Positions 1 to 6,068 of a stretch of DNA of 6,068 nt are shown here, piece after piece (position 1 is the stretch's first letter; the number at the start of each line of letters is the position of its first letter). The stretch comes from Nitrospirales bacterium (GTDB taxonomy: Bacteria > Nitrospirota > Nitrospiria > Nitrospirales > UBA8639). Both the position numbers and the translations under genes were made by a program. Below the pieces are notes generated by a model. It made no database searches. It was given only the letters and a program-made list of their open reading frames with translations, and was not told the DNA's origin. The stretch spans positions 1-6,068 of the forward strand of contig JACDDF010000158.1 in NCBI GenBank assembly GCA_013817135.1, written 5' to 3'.

Positions 1-1
1 G

Positions 2-2368
2 TTTGGCTATTCAGCCCGGGAGGCCATTGGTCAGGATATCTCCCAGTTTATGCCCTCTCCCCATCGGAAAAACTTCGATGGATACCTGAAACGATACCTG
101 GCCGGCCAGGCGTCCACGATTTTTGGGAAAAGCCGAGAGCTGATGGGAAAACGAAAAGACGGGGCAGTCTTCCCCATGGAATTGGCGGTCAGTGAAGTGA
201 TGGTGGGCACTCGCCGAACCTTTACCGGCATTATCCGGGACATTAGCGATCGGAAAAAACACGAACAAGAACTGCGGGAAGCCAAAGAACGGGCGGAAAT
301 GGCGGCAATTGCCAAAAGCCAATTCCTAGCCACGATGAGTCATGAAATTCGAACACCCATGAACGGGGTTATCGGCATGACCGGCCTTCTCCTGGACACC
401 GAGCTGACTTCGCCGCAACGCCAATTTGCCGAAACGGTTCGGGCCTCCGGCGAGTCCCTGCTCAAAGTCATCAATGACATTCTGGATTTTTCAAAAATTG
501 AGGCGGGGAAATTGGAGTTCGAAATCATTCCCTTTGATCTTCGAACAACCTTAGAGGAATCTCTGGAGTTATTAGCCCAAGCCGCAGGCAAAAAGAACCT
601 CGAACTGGTCGGACTTGTCTCCGCAAACGTGCCCACTGCCCTCCAAGGTGATCCCGGACGGCTCCGACAGATTTTCATGAATCTCATTGGCAATGCCATT
701 AAATTCACGTCGCTGGGTGAAGTGTTGGTGAAAATCGCCTCAGTCGAAGAATCTCACGACCACGTCACCATTCGAGTGGACATTCAAGATACCGGTGAAG
801 GCATTCCGGCCGATGTGTTGCCGAAACTGTTTCAACCATTTACCCAAGCCGACAGTTCAACGACAAGACGCCACGGCGGGACAGGTCTCGGTTTGGCCAT
901 CTGCAAACAACTCGTCCAGCAAATGGGCGGCGAGATTGGAGTAGAAAATCGGCCCGGGGGCGGGAGCTCGTTTTGGCTTACCGCAACGTTTCAAAAGCAG
1001 GAGGCGTTCGCGTTCTCGACTTCTCGTGATCCCATTGCCCTGGAACAACTCCACGTCTGTGCAGTGGACGACCACCCCACCAATCGAGAGTTATTGGCGC
1101 AATACTTTCAACACTGGAACATGGATGGAGAAGTGGTGGAATGCCCAAGTGAGTGTCTGGCTTTATTGTATGAACAAGCCCAATCAGGTACCCCCTATGA
1201 CCTCGCGATTCTGGACATGGAAATGCCAGAAATGGATGGATTTGAATTGGCGAGGGTCATCAAGGCGGATCCTATCCTCCGGGCCACCCGGTTGATCCTT
1301 TTGACATCGTTAGGACGCCGAGGGGATGCCACAGCGGCACACCAAAGTGGATTTTCAGGTTATTTAACCAAACCGATCCGAAAGCACCAATTGCAAGCCT
1401 GTTTGGAAACAGTGATGGGGCTACATCCATCTGACCACTTTTCCCCTCCCCAACCTCTGGTGGCCTCTCATTTTCTCAAAGACCTCCAAGGCCATCGAGC
1501 CATGCGCATCCTTGTGGCCGATGATCACCATGTCAACCAACAGCTAGCCGTCCTCATGGTCGAGCGGATGGGCTTTCGGGCCGAGGTGGCCGGAAACGGC
1601 CAGGAAGTCTTGGAGGCAATCTCCCGCATTCCCTATGACCTGATTTTGATGGATTGCCAAATGCCGGAAATGGATGGTTATGAAACCACAAAAAAGATTC
1701 GTGAGGCGGAAAGGATAAATCGTGAGACGTTAGGGGGAAAGGGTGAGGGGACAGAGGAAGTCTTCCCTGACGCCTTACGCCTCACGCCTCACGGAATCCC
1801 TCGAATTCCCATCATCGCCCTCACCGCCAATGCCATGCAGGGCGACCGAGACAAGTGCTTGCATTCAGGAATGGATGATTACCTGAGCAAGCCTATTCGC
1901 CCAGAAGAGTTGACCCGCGTGTTCGCTAAATGGCTCCCTCAGCAGGCCCAGAGTCCTTCCAGTCCGAAGGAGCCTACCGCTTCGACCACAACCCTCCCTT
2001 CTCCTGTTCAATCAGCGAATTGCCTGGCAATCAACCCCCAAACCTTAAAGGAACTGGAAAAACTTGGAGGCCGGGCGTTTCTGGAGTCCATGATTCAGAA
2101 ATTCGTGGAGGATGCCCTCCAGTGCGTCACTCAAATCGAGCACGCGATGGACACCCACAACCTCACCCAATTGCATGAGGCCGCCCACGGCCTCAAGGGG
2201 ATATCCCGAAACATGGGAGCCGACTCATTAGCGCAATTGGCGGTCCAAATCGAAGCCATCGGCCAAGCCGGAGAGGCAGCCGCTCTGTCAGACTGGGAAC
2301 CCCAACTTAAAGACGCCTTTCAACAAACCCGAACAGAACTCGAGGATGTTGTTCAAAGAGCGAAATAA
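2..2368 (+). CDS. Hybrid sensor histidine kinase, PAS-HisKA-HATPase-REC-REC-Hpt (5' end outside window)
   Basis: Membrane- or cytosol-located phosphorelay kinase, open from the left edge, so the true start and any sensor or membrane region are missing. The first visible residues ([14 protein letters not shown]) are already inside a PAS domain, which ends near RDISDRKKH; the ATG at 50 is therefore internal. Numbering from that Met: HisKA H-box [10 protein letters not shown] with phospho-His98 (341-343); HATPase N-box NLIGNAIKF (680-706), G1 DTGEGI (from 788), G2 GGTGLGLAI (875-901); receiver 1 with D340/D341, phospho-Asp389 (1214-1216) and K441; receiver 2 with D491/D492, phospho-Asp535 (1652-1654), ALTAN and K614; C-terminal Hpt motif [14 protein letters not shown] with His713 (2186-2188). 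All phosphorelay residues are present. Receiver 2 has an extra segment of about 26 residues from a repeat. The next real regulator, a REC-HD-GYP protein, lies downstream on the same strand and is the likely phosphorelay target. Family assignment is secure; the signal is unknown. Confidence 0.95.
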   Translation, partial: FGYSAREAIGQDISQFMPSPHRKNFDGYLKRYLAGQASTIFGKSRELMGKRKDGAVFPMELAVSEVMVGTRRTFTGIIRDISDRKKHEQELREAKERAEMAAIAKSQFLATMSHEIRTPMNGVIGMTGLLLDTELTSPQRQFAETVRASGESLLKVINDILDFSKIEAGKLEFEIIPFDLRTTLEESLELLAQAAGKKNLELVGLVSANVPTALQGDPGRLRQIFMNLIGNAIKFTSLGEVLVKIASVEESHDHVTIRVDIQDTGEGIPADVLPKLFQPFTQADSSTTRRHGGTGLGLAICKQLVQQMGGEIGVENRPGGGSSFWLTATFQKQEAFAFSTSRDPIALEQLHVCAVDDHPTNRELLAQYFQHWNMDGEVVECPSECLALLYEQAQSGTPYDLAILDMEMPEMDGFELARVIKADPILRATRLILLTSLGRRGDATAAHQSGFSGYLTKPIRKHQLQACLETVMGLHPSDHFSPPQPLVASHFLKDLQGHRAMRILVADDHHVNQQLAVLMVERMGFRAEVAGNGQEVLEAISRIPYDLILMDCQMPEMDGYETTKKIREAERINRETLGGKGEGTEEVFPDALRLTPHGIPRIPIIALTANAMQGDRDKCLHSGMDDYLSKPIRPEELTRVFAKWLPQQAQSPSSPKEPTASTTTLPSPVQSANCLAINPQTLKELEKLGGRAFLESMIQKFVEDALQCVTQIEHAMDTHNLTQLHEAAHGLKGISRNMGADSLAQLAVQIEAIGQAGEAAALSDWEPQLKDAFQQTRTELEDVVQRAK
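1721..1793. repeat. Palindromic repeat inserted in frame in the kinase's second receiver domain
   Basis: The left arm CGTGAGACGTTAGG (1721-1734) pairs with CCTTACGCCTCACG (1773-1786) at 12 of 14 positions, and CCTCACG is repeated at once (1787-1793). CGTGAGGCG just upstream (1700-1708) is also an exact reverse complement of CGCCTCACG, which occurs at 1778-1786 and 1785-1793. Near the centre GGAAG/CTTCC (1756-1766) forms a smaller imperfect palindrome. The segment is translated (about NRETLGG to RLTPHG) between helix 3 and strand 4 of receiver 2. There about 34 residues separate IRE from IPIIALTAN, where related receivers usually have about 8. This looks like a mobile palindromic repeat tolerated in a surface loop. 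Copies elsewhere in the genome cannot be seen here. Confidence 0.6.
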
Positions 2369-2542
2369 GGGGAAGCATTGATAGAGGAAAGTCCTCACCT
2401 TTGCGCTCTTCACCACTTTTACCGCAAGACTCTTCCCACAAACCATTCATTCCTGCTCCACGCTTTTTTCAAAATCAAGAAGAACGTGACATCAAGTTTC
2501 ACTGGCTTGGACCGACATATACCAATGGCAGATACCTTTCCC

Positions 2543-2552
2543 AGGCGGGAAG
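2543..2552 (+). promoter_or_regulatory. Shine-Dalgarno sequence for the candidate 25-codon ORF
   Basis: AGGCGGGAAG ends four bases before the ATG at 2557. It is a purine-rich ribosome binding site that fits this small ORF, whereas the next start at 2631 has only a weak GGA within ACGGACTTCA. This is the main reason to choose 2557 rather than the earlier in-frame TTG at 2401. Confidence 0.4.
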
Positions 2553-2556
2553 AATA

Positions 2557-2634
2557 ATGAATGAAACGACTCACGAATCCGACCTCATGCTCGATGAATA
2601 CGTTGATACTTTGATGGCATACGGACTTCAATGA
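2557..2634 (+). CDS. Candidate 25-residue acidic micro-ORF, translationally coupled to the HD-GYP gene
   Basis: I do not recognise this peptide. It begins MNETTHESDLM and ends LMAYGLQ, is rich in Asp and Glu, and has no signal peptide or membrane segment. Its support is positional: a fair Shine-Dalgarno sequence precedes the ATG, and its TGA stop overlaps the ATG of the REC-HD-GYP gene as ATGA (2631-2634). That geometry is typical of translational coupling, and the downstream start has no strong ribosome binding site of its own. The frame stays open upstream to a TTG at 2401 (77 codons), but that part has low-complexity composition and no ribosome binding site, so I treat it as intergenic. 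It may be a real small protein, a leader whose translation sets expression of the regulator, or a chance ORF. Confidence 0.35.
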   Translation: MNETTHESDLMLDEYVDTLMAYGLQ

Positions 2635-3734
2635 TATCCCAACAGCAATGCCAAAACGCCTGCATTTTGATCGTTGATGATCAAATGACCAATATCATGC
2701 TCCTGGAGAGCATTTTACTAAATGCCGGATACACCCAAGTCCATTCCACCCAAGATCCCACTCAGGTGTTGCCTCTATTTAAAGATCTGGATCCAGATCT
2801 GATTTGCCTTGATATCTGCATGCCTGAACTCAACGGCTTTCAGGTGATGGGACAACTCAAAATCGTTCACAAGCACGCGTTTCTCCCGATTTTGGTGCTC
2901 ACATCAGAAGAGGACCGTGAAACCCGCCTCCGCGCATTAGAATCGGGCGCCAAAGACTTCCTGCATAAACCATTCGACAAGGTGGAAGTGTTAATGCGAA
3001 TCCGCAATTTATTGGAAGCCAGTCTACTCAACAAGACCGTGTCTCAGCAAAAGGCTTCCCTGGAGGAAACCGTCCGAATCCGTACACAAGAACTCAGAGA
3101 AACCCAACTCGAAGTTGTACATCGCCTTGCCCGTGCAGCTGAACATCGAGACAATGAAACCGGGGCGCATATCATCCGAATGGCTCACTTTGCCGTGGTC
3201 TTAGGACGCGCTGCCGGCATGACAGAAGAAGAGTGCGATGTGCTCTTTCACGCGACCCCTATGCATGATGTCGGGAAATTGGGGATTCCGGATCGGATCC
3301 TCTTGAAACCCGGAAAATTAGATCACGAAGAATTTGAAATCATGAAACAGCATACCGTCATCGGTGCCCAACTCCTCTCCAACAGCCACTCTCCGGTCCT
3401 ACAAATGGGTGAAGTGATCGCTCTCACTCACCACGAAAAATGGAATGGCTCAGGCTATCCAAATCGCCTTGCTGGAAAGGATATTCCGTTAGTCGGCCGA
3501 ATTTGCGCCATCGCCGATGTCTTTGATGCGCTCTCATCCAAACGGTGCTATAAAGACGCCTGGCCTCTGGATAAAACGCTCAAGGAAATTCACTCCCTGA
3601 TGGGGAGACAGTTCGATCCTCATCTGGTAGACCTGTTTCATGAACTCCTACCTGTGATCACCGACATCCAGCGAACCCATACGGATATAGAGATTCCCAA
3701 ATTCGACCTTCTGGAATCCAACTACCACGCTTAA
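2631..3734 (+). CDS. RpfG-like two-component response regulator, REC-HD-GYP cyclic-di-GMP phosphodiesterase
   Basis: Cytoplasmic response regulator of 367 residues, the usual size for REC-HD-GYP proteins. The family hydrolyses cyclic-di-GMP to pGpG or GMP, with output controlled by receiver phosphorylation. Receiver (about 10-130): acidic pair D16/D17, phospho-Asp61 in CLDICMPELNG, T91, K113 in LHKPF. A probable coiled linker (about 131-160, LEETVRIRTQELRETQLEVV) follows. HD-GYP domain (about 160-345): E171/H172, HDVGK at 212-216, HT at 241-242, HHEKWNGSGYP at 267-277, and GRICAIADVFDALSSKRCYK around 289-308. The metal-binding His and Asp residues and the GYP signature are intact, so enzymatic activity is expected. 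The start overlaps the stop of a micro-ORF and has a weak ribosome binding site. It lies 262 bp after the hybrid kinase on the same strand, as in RpfC/RpfG pairs, which suggests it receives phosphate from that kinase's Hpt domain (inference). Confidence 0.95.
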   Translation: MISQQQCQNACILIVDDQMTNIMLLESILLNAGYTQVHSTQDPTQVLPLFKDLDPDLICLDICMPELNGFQVMGQLKIVHKHAFLPILVLTSEEDRETRLRALESGAKDFLHKPFDKVEVLMRIRNLLEASLLNKTVSQQKASLEETVRIRTQELRETQLEVVHRLARAAEHRDNETGAHIIRMAHFAVVLGRAAGMTEEECDVLFHATPMHDVGKLGIPDRILLKPGKLDHEEFEIMKQHTVIGAQLLSNSHSPVLQMGEVIALTHHEKWNGSGYPNRLAGKDIPLVGRICAIADVFDALSSKRCYKDAWPLDKTLKEIHSLMGRQFDPHLVDLFHELLPVITDIQRTHTDIEIPKFDLLESNYHA

Positions 3735-4370
3735 GCAACTCGCTCCCACCATTTAGGCTCAGTTCATCCGTTTCGTCCCTCTCTCCCTCATTCACGGAGT
3801 TGGGTCCTTCATGTCAGTACGCCTAATTCTCGCCCCTGCATGTGCCGCACTGAGAATGTTCCATTCATTGCGAATCCAGATAGACCAGGATGATCAATAC
3901 GATTTTATCTTCTTCCGGGTCTCCTTTGGCTCCACGCGAATTCCCCACAAGTATGATTGGTGTGCGGATGTAATGACCCCTTGGAATAGGGGCGGAATGA
4001 ATTCCCTGCCTCAACATTGCTAATGAATCATTGTCACGTTCAGGACTCACACTGAGAAGGCTTTGCTTTGCCACACCAGAATCCGACACGTTACTAGAAT
4101 TCTGTTCCAGGTACGTCGGAGATCAACCGTCGCCTATCTCTCTATAGAAACCGTTTACCAAGCCCGGCCCCTCCATATAGTGGACACCCACCCCGTCTCC
4201 AAGGCCGACGCACTCAATATCTTCGATAGCACTCCCCTTTCATCTCTTTCCACCCATTTCCCGATTTTCCCCTTAATTCCTGGCTCGTTCCTTCCGACAA
4301 ATATCAGTGGGCAAAAATTTTATGGTCCTTCAGACATTCGCATGGGTAAAAAGTAGAGTTGATCGTCCTT
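3735..4370. other. Long intergenic stretch with no convincing gene
   Basis: About 635 bases follow the HD-GYP gene before the repeat element. Open frames exist on both strands (plus 3811-4023 and 4063-4356; minus 3865-4089), but none shows a recognisable domain, plausible amino-acid composition or good ribosome binding site. No tRNA or rRNA signature was seen. Small palindromes occur, such as CCCCT/AGGGG around a six-base loop (3977-3992), without a U-tract, so no intrinsic terminator can be assigned to the regulator gene. The stretch may be decayed coding sequence or an untranslated region. Confidence 0.5.
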
Positions 4371-4373
4371 GAG

Positions 4374-4519
4374 CCCCCTCCTTTGTAAGGCTTGGTTCCG
4401 AAGAGGAACCAAGACGGAGGGGAGGTAGGCTCTTCACAGCACGGAATGGCTGATCCCATCATGGCTTCCCGAGGGTACCAGGACTCTACCTCACCTTGCC
4501 TCTCCTTACAAAGGAGAGG
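4374..4519. repeat. MITE-like inverted-repeat element of about 150 bp
   Basis: The ends match as inverted repeats: CTCCTTTGTAAGG (4378-4390) is the exact reverse complement of CCTTACAAAGGAG (4504-4516), with two further pairs outward after one mismatch. Subterminal GAGGTAG (4422-4428) pairs with CTACCTC (4486-4492). The right end is itself a perfect hairpin, CCTCTCCTT and AAGGAGAGG around ACA (4499-4519). The left end would form the same kind of hairpin but is interrupted by a second stem-loop. No transposase is encoded, so this would be a non-autonomous element moved in trans, or a REP/BIME-like repeat. It lies between convergent genes, where it could also end transcription from either side. 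Exact ends and target duplication are not evident. Confidence 0.65.
4391..4413. repeat. Perfect stem-loop nested in the left end of the MITE-like element
   Basis: CTTGGTTCC (4391-4399) and GGAACCAAG (4405-4413) form a perfect 9-bp stem around GAAGA. It splits the left terminal palindrome: CCCCCTCCTTTGTAAGG stops at 4390 and its expected partner GGAGGGG resumes at 4416. This looks like one palindrome inserted into another. It could equally be a normal part of this repeat family. No U-tract follows on either strand, so it is not a classical terminator. Confidence 0.55.
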
Positions 4520-4597
4520 AATGCAAAGCAGATTCAATTCCCAAAAAGGATCAGTAGACTAGCCGATTACCCACGGAAAACTCGGATGCGCCAAAAT

Positions 4598-5245
4598 TTA
4601 AAGCGAATCGGATTCATCAGGGGCAGGATAATAATACTCTAAACAGATTGGGCATATATCATGACTGATATTGGCAGGAATGGTCTTAACATATTCGGAA
4701 ACCCAGTCCCATCGATCGTTCTCTTTCACGTTCTTAACCTTTCGGCAATGGGCACATTGATGAATAATGCCATTTGCATCATTATAAAACGATAAATGCA
4801 TTTCGTGTTGCTTTACCGCCGAAGGTGCATGCGGCCTTTCCTGAACCAAGGCATTTACCACAAGTACTCCCTCTTTCCTTCCAACGGGATACAGGGTCAT
4901 TAAGTATCTCCGGTAGATTTCGGGACTTGAGCATTCATACAGAAATTGGTTGGGACGGAGTGGATTTTCGCCATCTTGTAAGCACGCTTGAAAGAAATCG
5001 GCATAAAAATCCTTGAGGTGCCCCGTTACGGCTTCCAGCAGATTTCTCCCCAGCTTCCATTCTAAAGAAATGGAAGGTTCTCCCTGATTTTCTTTGGCAA
5101 ACGTAAACCAGGCAGGATTGAAGTAGGCCAAGGAAAGATCTTTCCACACTCCATAGACAGGCGCCGGATGCGTCTCAATAGGTAACTCAGGGAAACTTCC
5201 TAGAATCTTGCGAAAGGAAGGATTACAGCGGCTAGTCACGTACAC
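4598..5245 (-). CDS. PAS-like protein with C-terminal CxxC...CPxC putative zinc module
   Basis: Soluble protein of up to 215 residues with no signal peptide or membrane segment. Residues about 25-135 look like a divergent single PAS fold (VYGVWKDLSLAYFNPAWFTFA ... LGRNLLEAV ... FLYECSSPEIYRRYLMTLYPV ... GVLVVNAL). The C-terminus holds C164-x2-C167 (CAHCRKVKN), a WDWVSEYV helix, then SHDIC198-P-I-C201-LEYYYP. This Cys4 arrangement with SH-x-ICPxC and YYP recurs at the ends of bacterial PAS and receiver proteins, where C-x2-C-K-x-I-R, a Trp and SHGICPxC are typical. It probably binds zinc, but I know no established role. No kinase, cyclase or DNA-binding domain is fused, so it is a stand-alone sensor or adaptor candidate. 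The longest frame opens with GTG at 5245; a second GTG at 5239 (213 residues) has better ribosome binding site spacing. The product is unrecognised beyond these domains. Confidence 0.85.
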   Translation of the reverse strand: MYVTSRCNPSFRKILGSFPELPIETHPAPVYGVWKDLSLAYFNPAWFTFAKENQGEPSISLEWKLGRNLLEAVTGHLKDFYADFFQACLQDGENPLRPNQFLYECSSPEIYRRYLMTLYPVGRKEGVLVVNALVQERPHAPSAVKQHEMHLSFYNDANGIIHQCAHCRKVKNVKENDRWDWVSEYVKTIPANISHDICPICLEYYYPAPDESDSL

Positions 5246-5246
5246 A

Positions 5247-5251
5247 TCCCC
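5247..5251 (-). promoter_or_regulatory. Shine-Dalgarno GGGGA for the PAS-Cys4 gene
   Basis: On the minus strand GGGGA lies one base before the GTG at 5245 but seven bases before the in-frame GTG at 5239. The second spacing is normal and the first is too tight, which favours the 5239 start. An ATG at 5247 is out of frame and stops after three codons. Confidence 0.4.
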
Positions 5252-5309
5252 AAAACTGACTTTCGAGAATTACATGCAGTTCAAAAAACTTTTGATAACC
5301 TAATCTTTA

Positions 5310-5319
5310 TTTCGCGAAA
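5310..5319. promoter_or_regulatory. Perfect palindrome TTTCGCGAAA upstream of the PAS-Cys4 gene
   Basis: A perfect 10-bp palindrome in an A/T-rich stretch about 65-75 bases before the minus-strand start. Just upstream on that strand is TTGACT (5326-5321), a good -35 match, so the palindrome would sit in the spacer. The hexamer 17 bases on is TTAGGT, a poor -10. It is a possible operator, equally possible by chance. The rest of 5246-5479 shows only short imperfect hairpins (e.g. TCTGC/GCAGA, 5363-5374). Confidence 0.2.
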
Positions 5320-5479
5320 AAGTCAAAAAAACGGAGAGGAAAAGGGGTCAGAGGGTTTCCAGTCTGCTCGCAGATTCCTTCAATCTCAAAACGTCCACGA
5401 TGAGGCAAACTTCGCAGTCTGATATTACAGGTGGATTCAGTTGTGTGCAGAGTATACGTCTAACTTTTTGCTGAATGCC

Positions 5480-6068
5480 TCACTTGCGTATTTTTTCTGA
5501 TATGCGTTCCATCACTCCATATCGAGCGGTAAAATGTCTGAGAAAGGGAGCTTGCTCCAGAAAGAGGAACGGCATTAAGTGTTCACGGCGGCGGAAGACT
5601 TCTTCCACCACTTCGATAATATAATCCACATGACTTTGGGTGTAGACCCGCCTGGAAATGGCCAACCGCACGAGTTCGCGAGGACCCGACTCTTCTCCCC
5701 GGTTTCGACATTGCGCTTGCCAAACATGGAAGTGCCGCTTTCCACTGCCCCAATGCCTCCGGCCACGTATAACTCCACAGAGAGCGAAATACCTGGCAAA
5801 TCGAGCGGTTGGAGGTGAGGGGGCGAAGCGGGCCGCATCCAGATAGATGGCATGTCCACCGGGCGGCAGCATGATCGGCACACCGGCTTCAAGTAAATGG
5901 TTGCCCAAATACCCCGTGGAGGTAATGCGATACTGGAGATAATCTTCCTCCATGCCCTCATGTAACCCTACGGCCATCACTTCCAAATCCCGTCCGGCTA
6001 ATCCTCCATAGGTGGGAAACCCTTCGGTGAGGATCAACAGGTTTGCTCTTGTTGAGCCAAGTAGGCAT
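5480..6068 (-). pseudogene. Tryptophanase/tyrosine phenol-lyase family enzyme, C-terminal part, three frameshifts
   Basis: PLP-dependent beta-eliminating lyase; the family splits tryptophan to indole, pyruvate and ammonia, or tyrosine to phenol, pyruvate and ammonia. The 5' part, including the PLP lysine, is beyond the right edge. Matches to the family in order: NLLILTEGFPTYGGLAGRD, EDYLQYRITSTGYLG, GVPIMLPPGGHAIYLDAARF, then in another frame LDLPGISLSVELYVAGG and GAVESGTSMFGKRN, then back in the first frame ELVRLAISRRVYTQSHVDYI and FLRHFTARYG. So the frame breaks near 5819-5823 (one extra base in a five-G run) and is restored near 5697-5700 (one base short at CCCC). A third break lies at 6042-6044 (one base short), where LAQQEQ must join NLLIL. 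The longest unbroken frame, 5480-6037, translates about 40 codons wrongly. At the family's substrate-selecting V-E-I (Trp) or M-E-R (Tyr) position this has V-E-S. It may be a decaying gene or a sequencing artefact. Family is certain; substrate is not. Confidence 0.85.

Noticed and set aside
50..52. ATG at 50 as the start of the hybrid kinase
   Set aside because: The codons before it ([16 protein letters not shown]) continue a PAS domain in frame, so the gene begins upstream of the window.
2384..2396. Small hairpin GAGGA/TCCTC just after the kinase stop
   Set aside because: The stem is only 5 bp with a 3-base loop and no U-tract follows, so it does not qualify as an intrinsic terminator.
2401..2556. 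Upstream extension of the micro-ORF to a TTG (77 codons in all)
   Set aside because: No ribosome binding site at the TTG and no protein-like features before the internal ATG at 2557.
3736..3802. CAACTC ... GAGTTG inverted pair after the HD-GYP stop
   Set aside because: Six-base arms with a 55-base gap are expected by chance; no terminator structure.
3811..4023. Plus-strand ORF of 70 codons after the HD-GYP gene
   Set aside because: No recognisable domain, no clear ribosome binding site, and it overlaps an equally good minus-strand frame (3865-4089).
4063..4356. Plus-strand ORF of 97 codons starting at TTG
   Set aside because: Purine-rich AGAAGG lies only two bases before the TTG, and the composition (many Pro, Ser, His, Thr) looks non-coding; no family resemblance.
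4304..4537. Minus-strand ORF of 77 codons
   Set aside because: It is largely a translation of the inverted-repeat element and its hairpins.
5575..5961. Separate minus-strand ORF of 128 codons overlapping the lyase
   Set aside because: Only its middle (LDLPGISL to ETGEK) is meaningful; it is the frameshifted part of the same lyase gene, not another gene.

Overview
The window reads as a signalling neighbourhood from a Gram-negative environmental bacterium. Base composition looks balanced, near 50% G+C by eye (not counted). The mix of hybrid sensor kinases, HD-GYP regulators, a PAS protein with a Cys4 tail, and palindromic repeats built on CCTCACG and CTCCTTTGTAAGG recalls Nitrospirota, perhaps a marine Nitrospira-like lineage. 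That assignment is an impression from protein style and repeats, not from a marker gene.

Layout. (1) Positions 2-2368, plus strand: the 3' part of a large hybrid histidine kinase, PAS-HisKA-HATPase-REC-REC-Hpt, whose N-terminus lies outside the window. Its second receiver domain carries an in-frame insertion of about 26 residues encoded by a palindromic repeat. (2) 2557-2634, plus: a candidate 25-residue ORF with its own Shine-Dalgarno sequence; its stop overlaps the next start (ATGA). (3) 2631-3734, plus: an RpfG-type REC-HD-GYP response regulator with every catalytic motif visible. (4) 3735-4597: about 860 bp without a convincing gene, holding a roughly 150-bp inverted-repeat, MITE-like element with a second hairpin nested in its left end. 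(5) 4598-5245, minus: a PAS-like protein with a C-terminal CxxC...CPxC module. (6) 5480-6068, minus: the C-terminal part of a tryptophanase/tyrosine phenol-lyase family enzyme, broken by three single-base frameshifts that each sit at a homopolymer; it runs off the right edge.

How it fits together. The hybrid kinase and the REC-HD-GYP regulator form an RpfC/RpfG-like arrangement. The kinase would sense a signal upstream of or through its PAS domain and relay phosphate His-Asp-His to the receiver of the HD-GYP protein, whose output would be cyclic-di-GMP hydrolysis. The two minus-strand genes are separate transcription units with no clear functional tie to the pair. I see no RNA gene, CRISPR array, intact insertion sequence or phage gene. 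The most unusual sequence-level observations are the repeat inside the receiver domain, the coupled micro-ORF, and the compensating frameshifts in the lyase gene.
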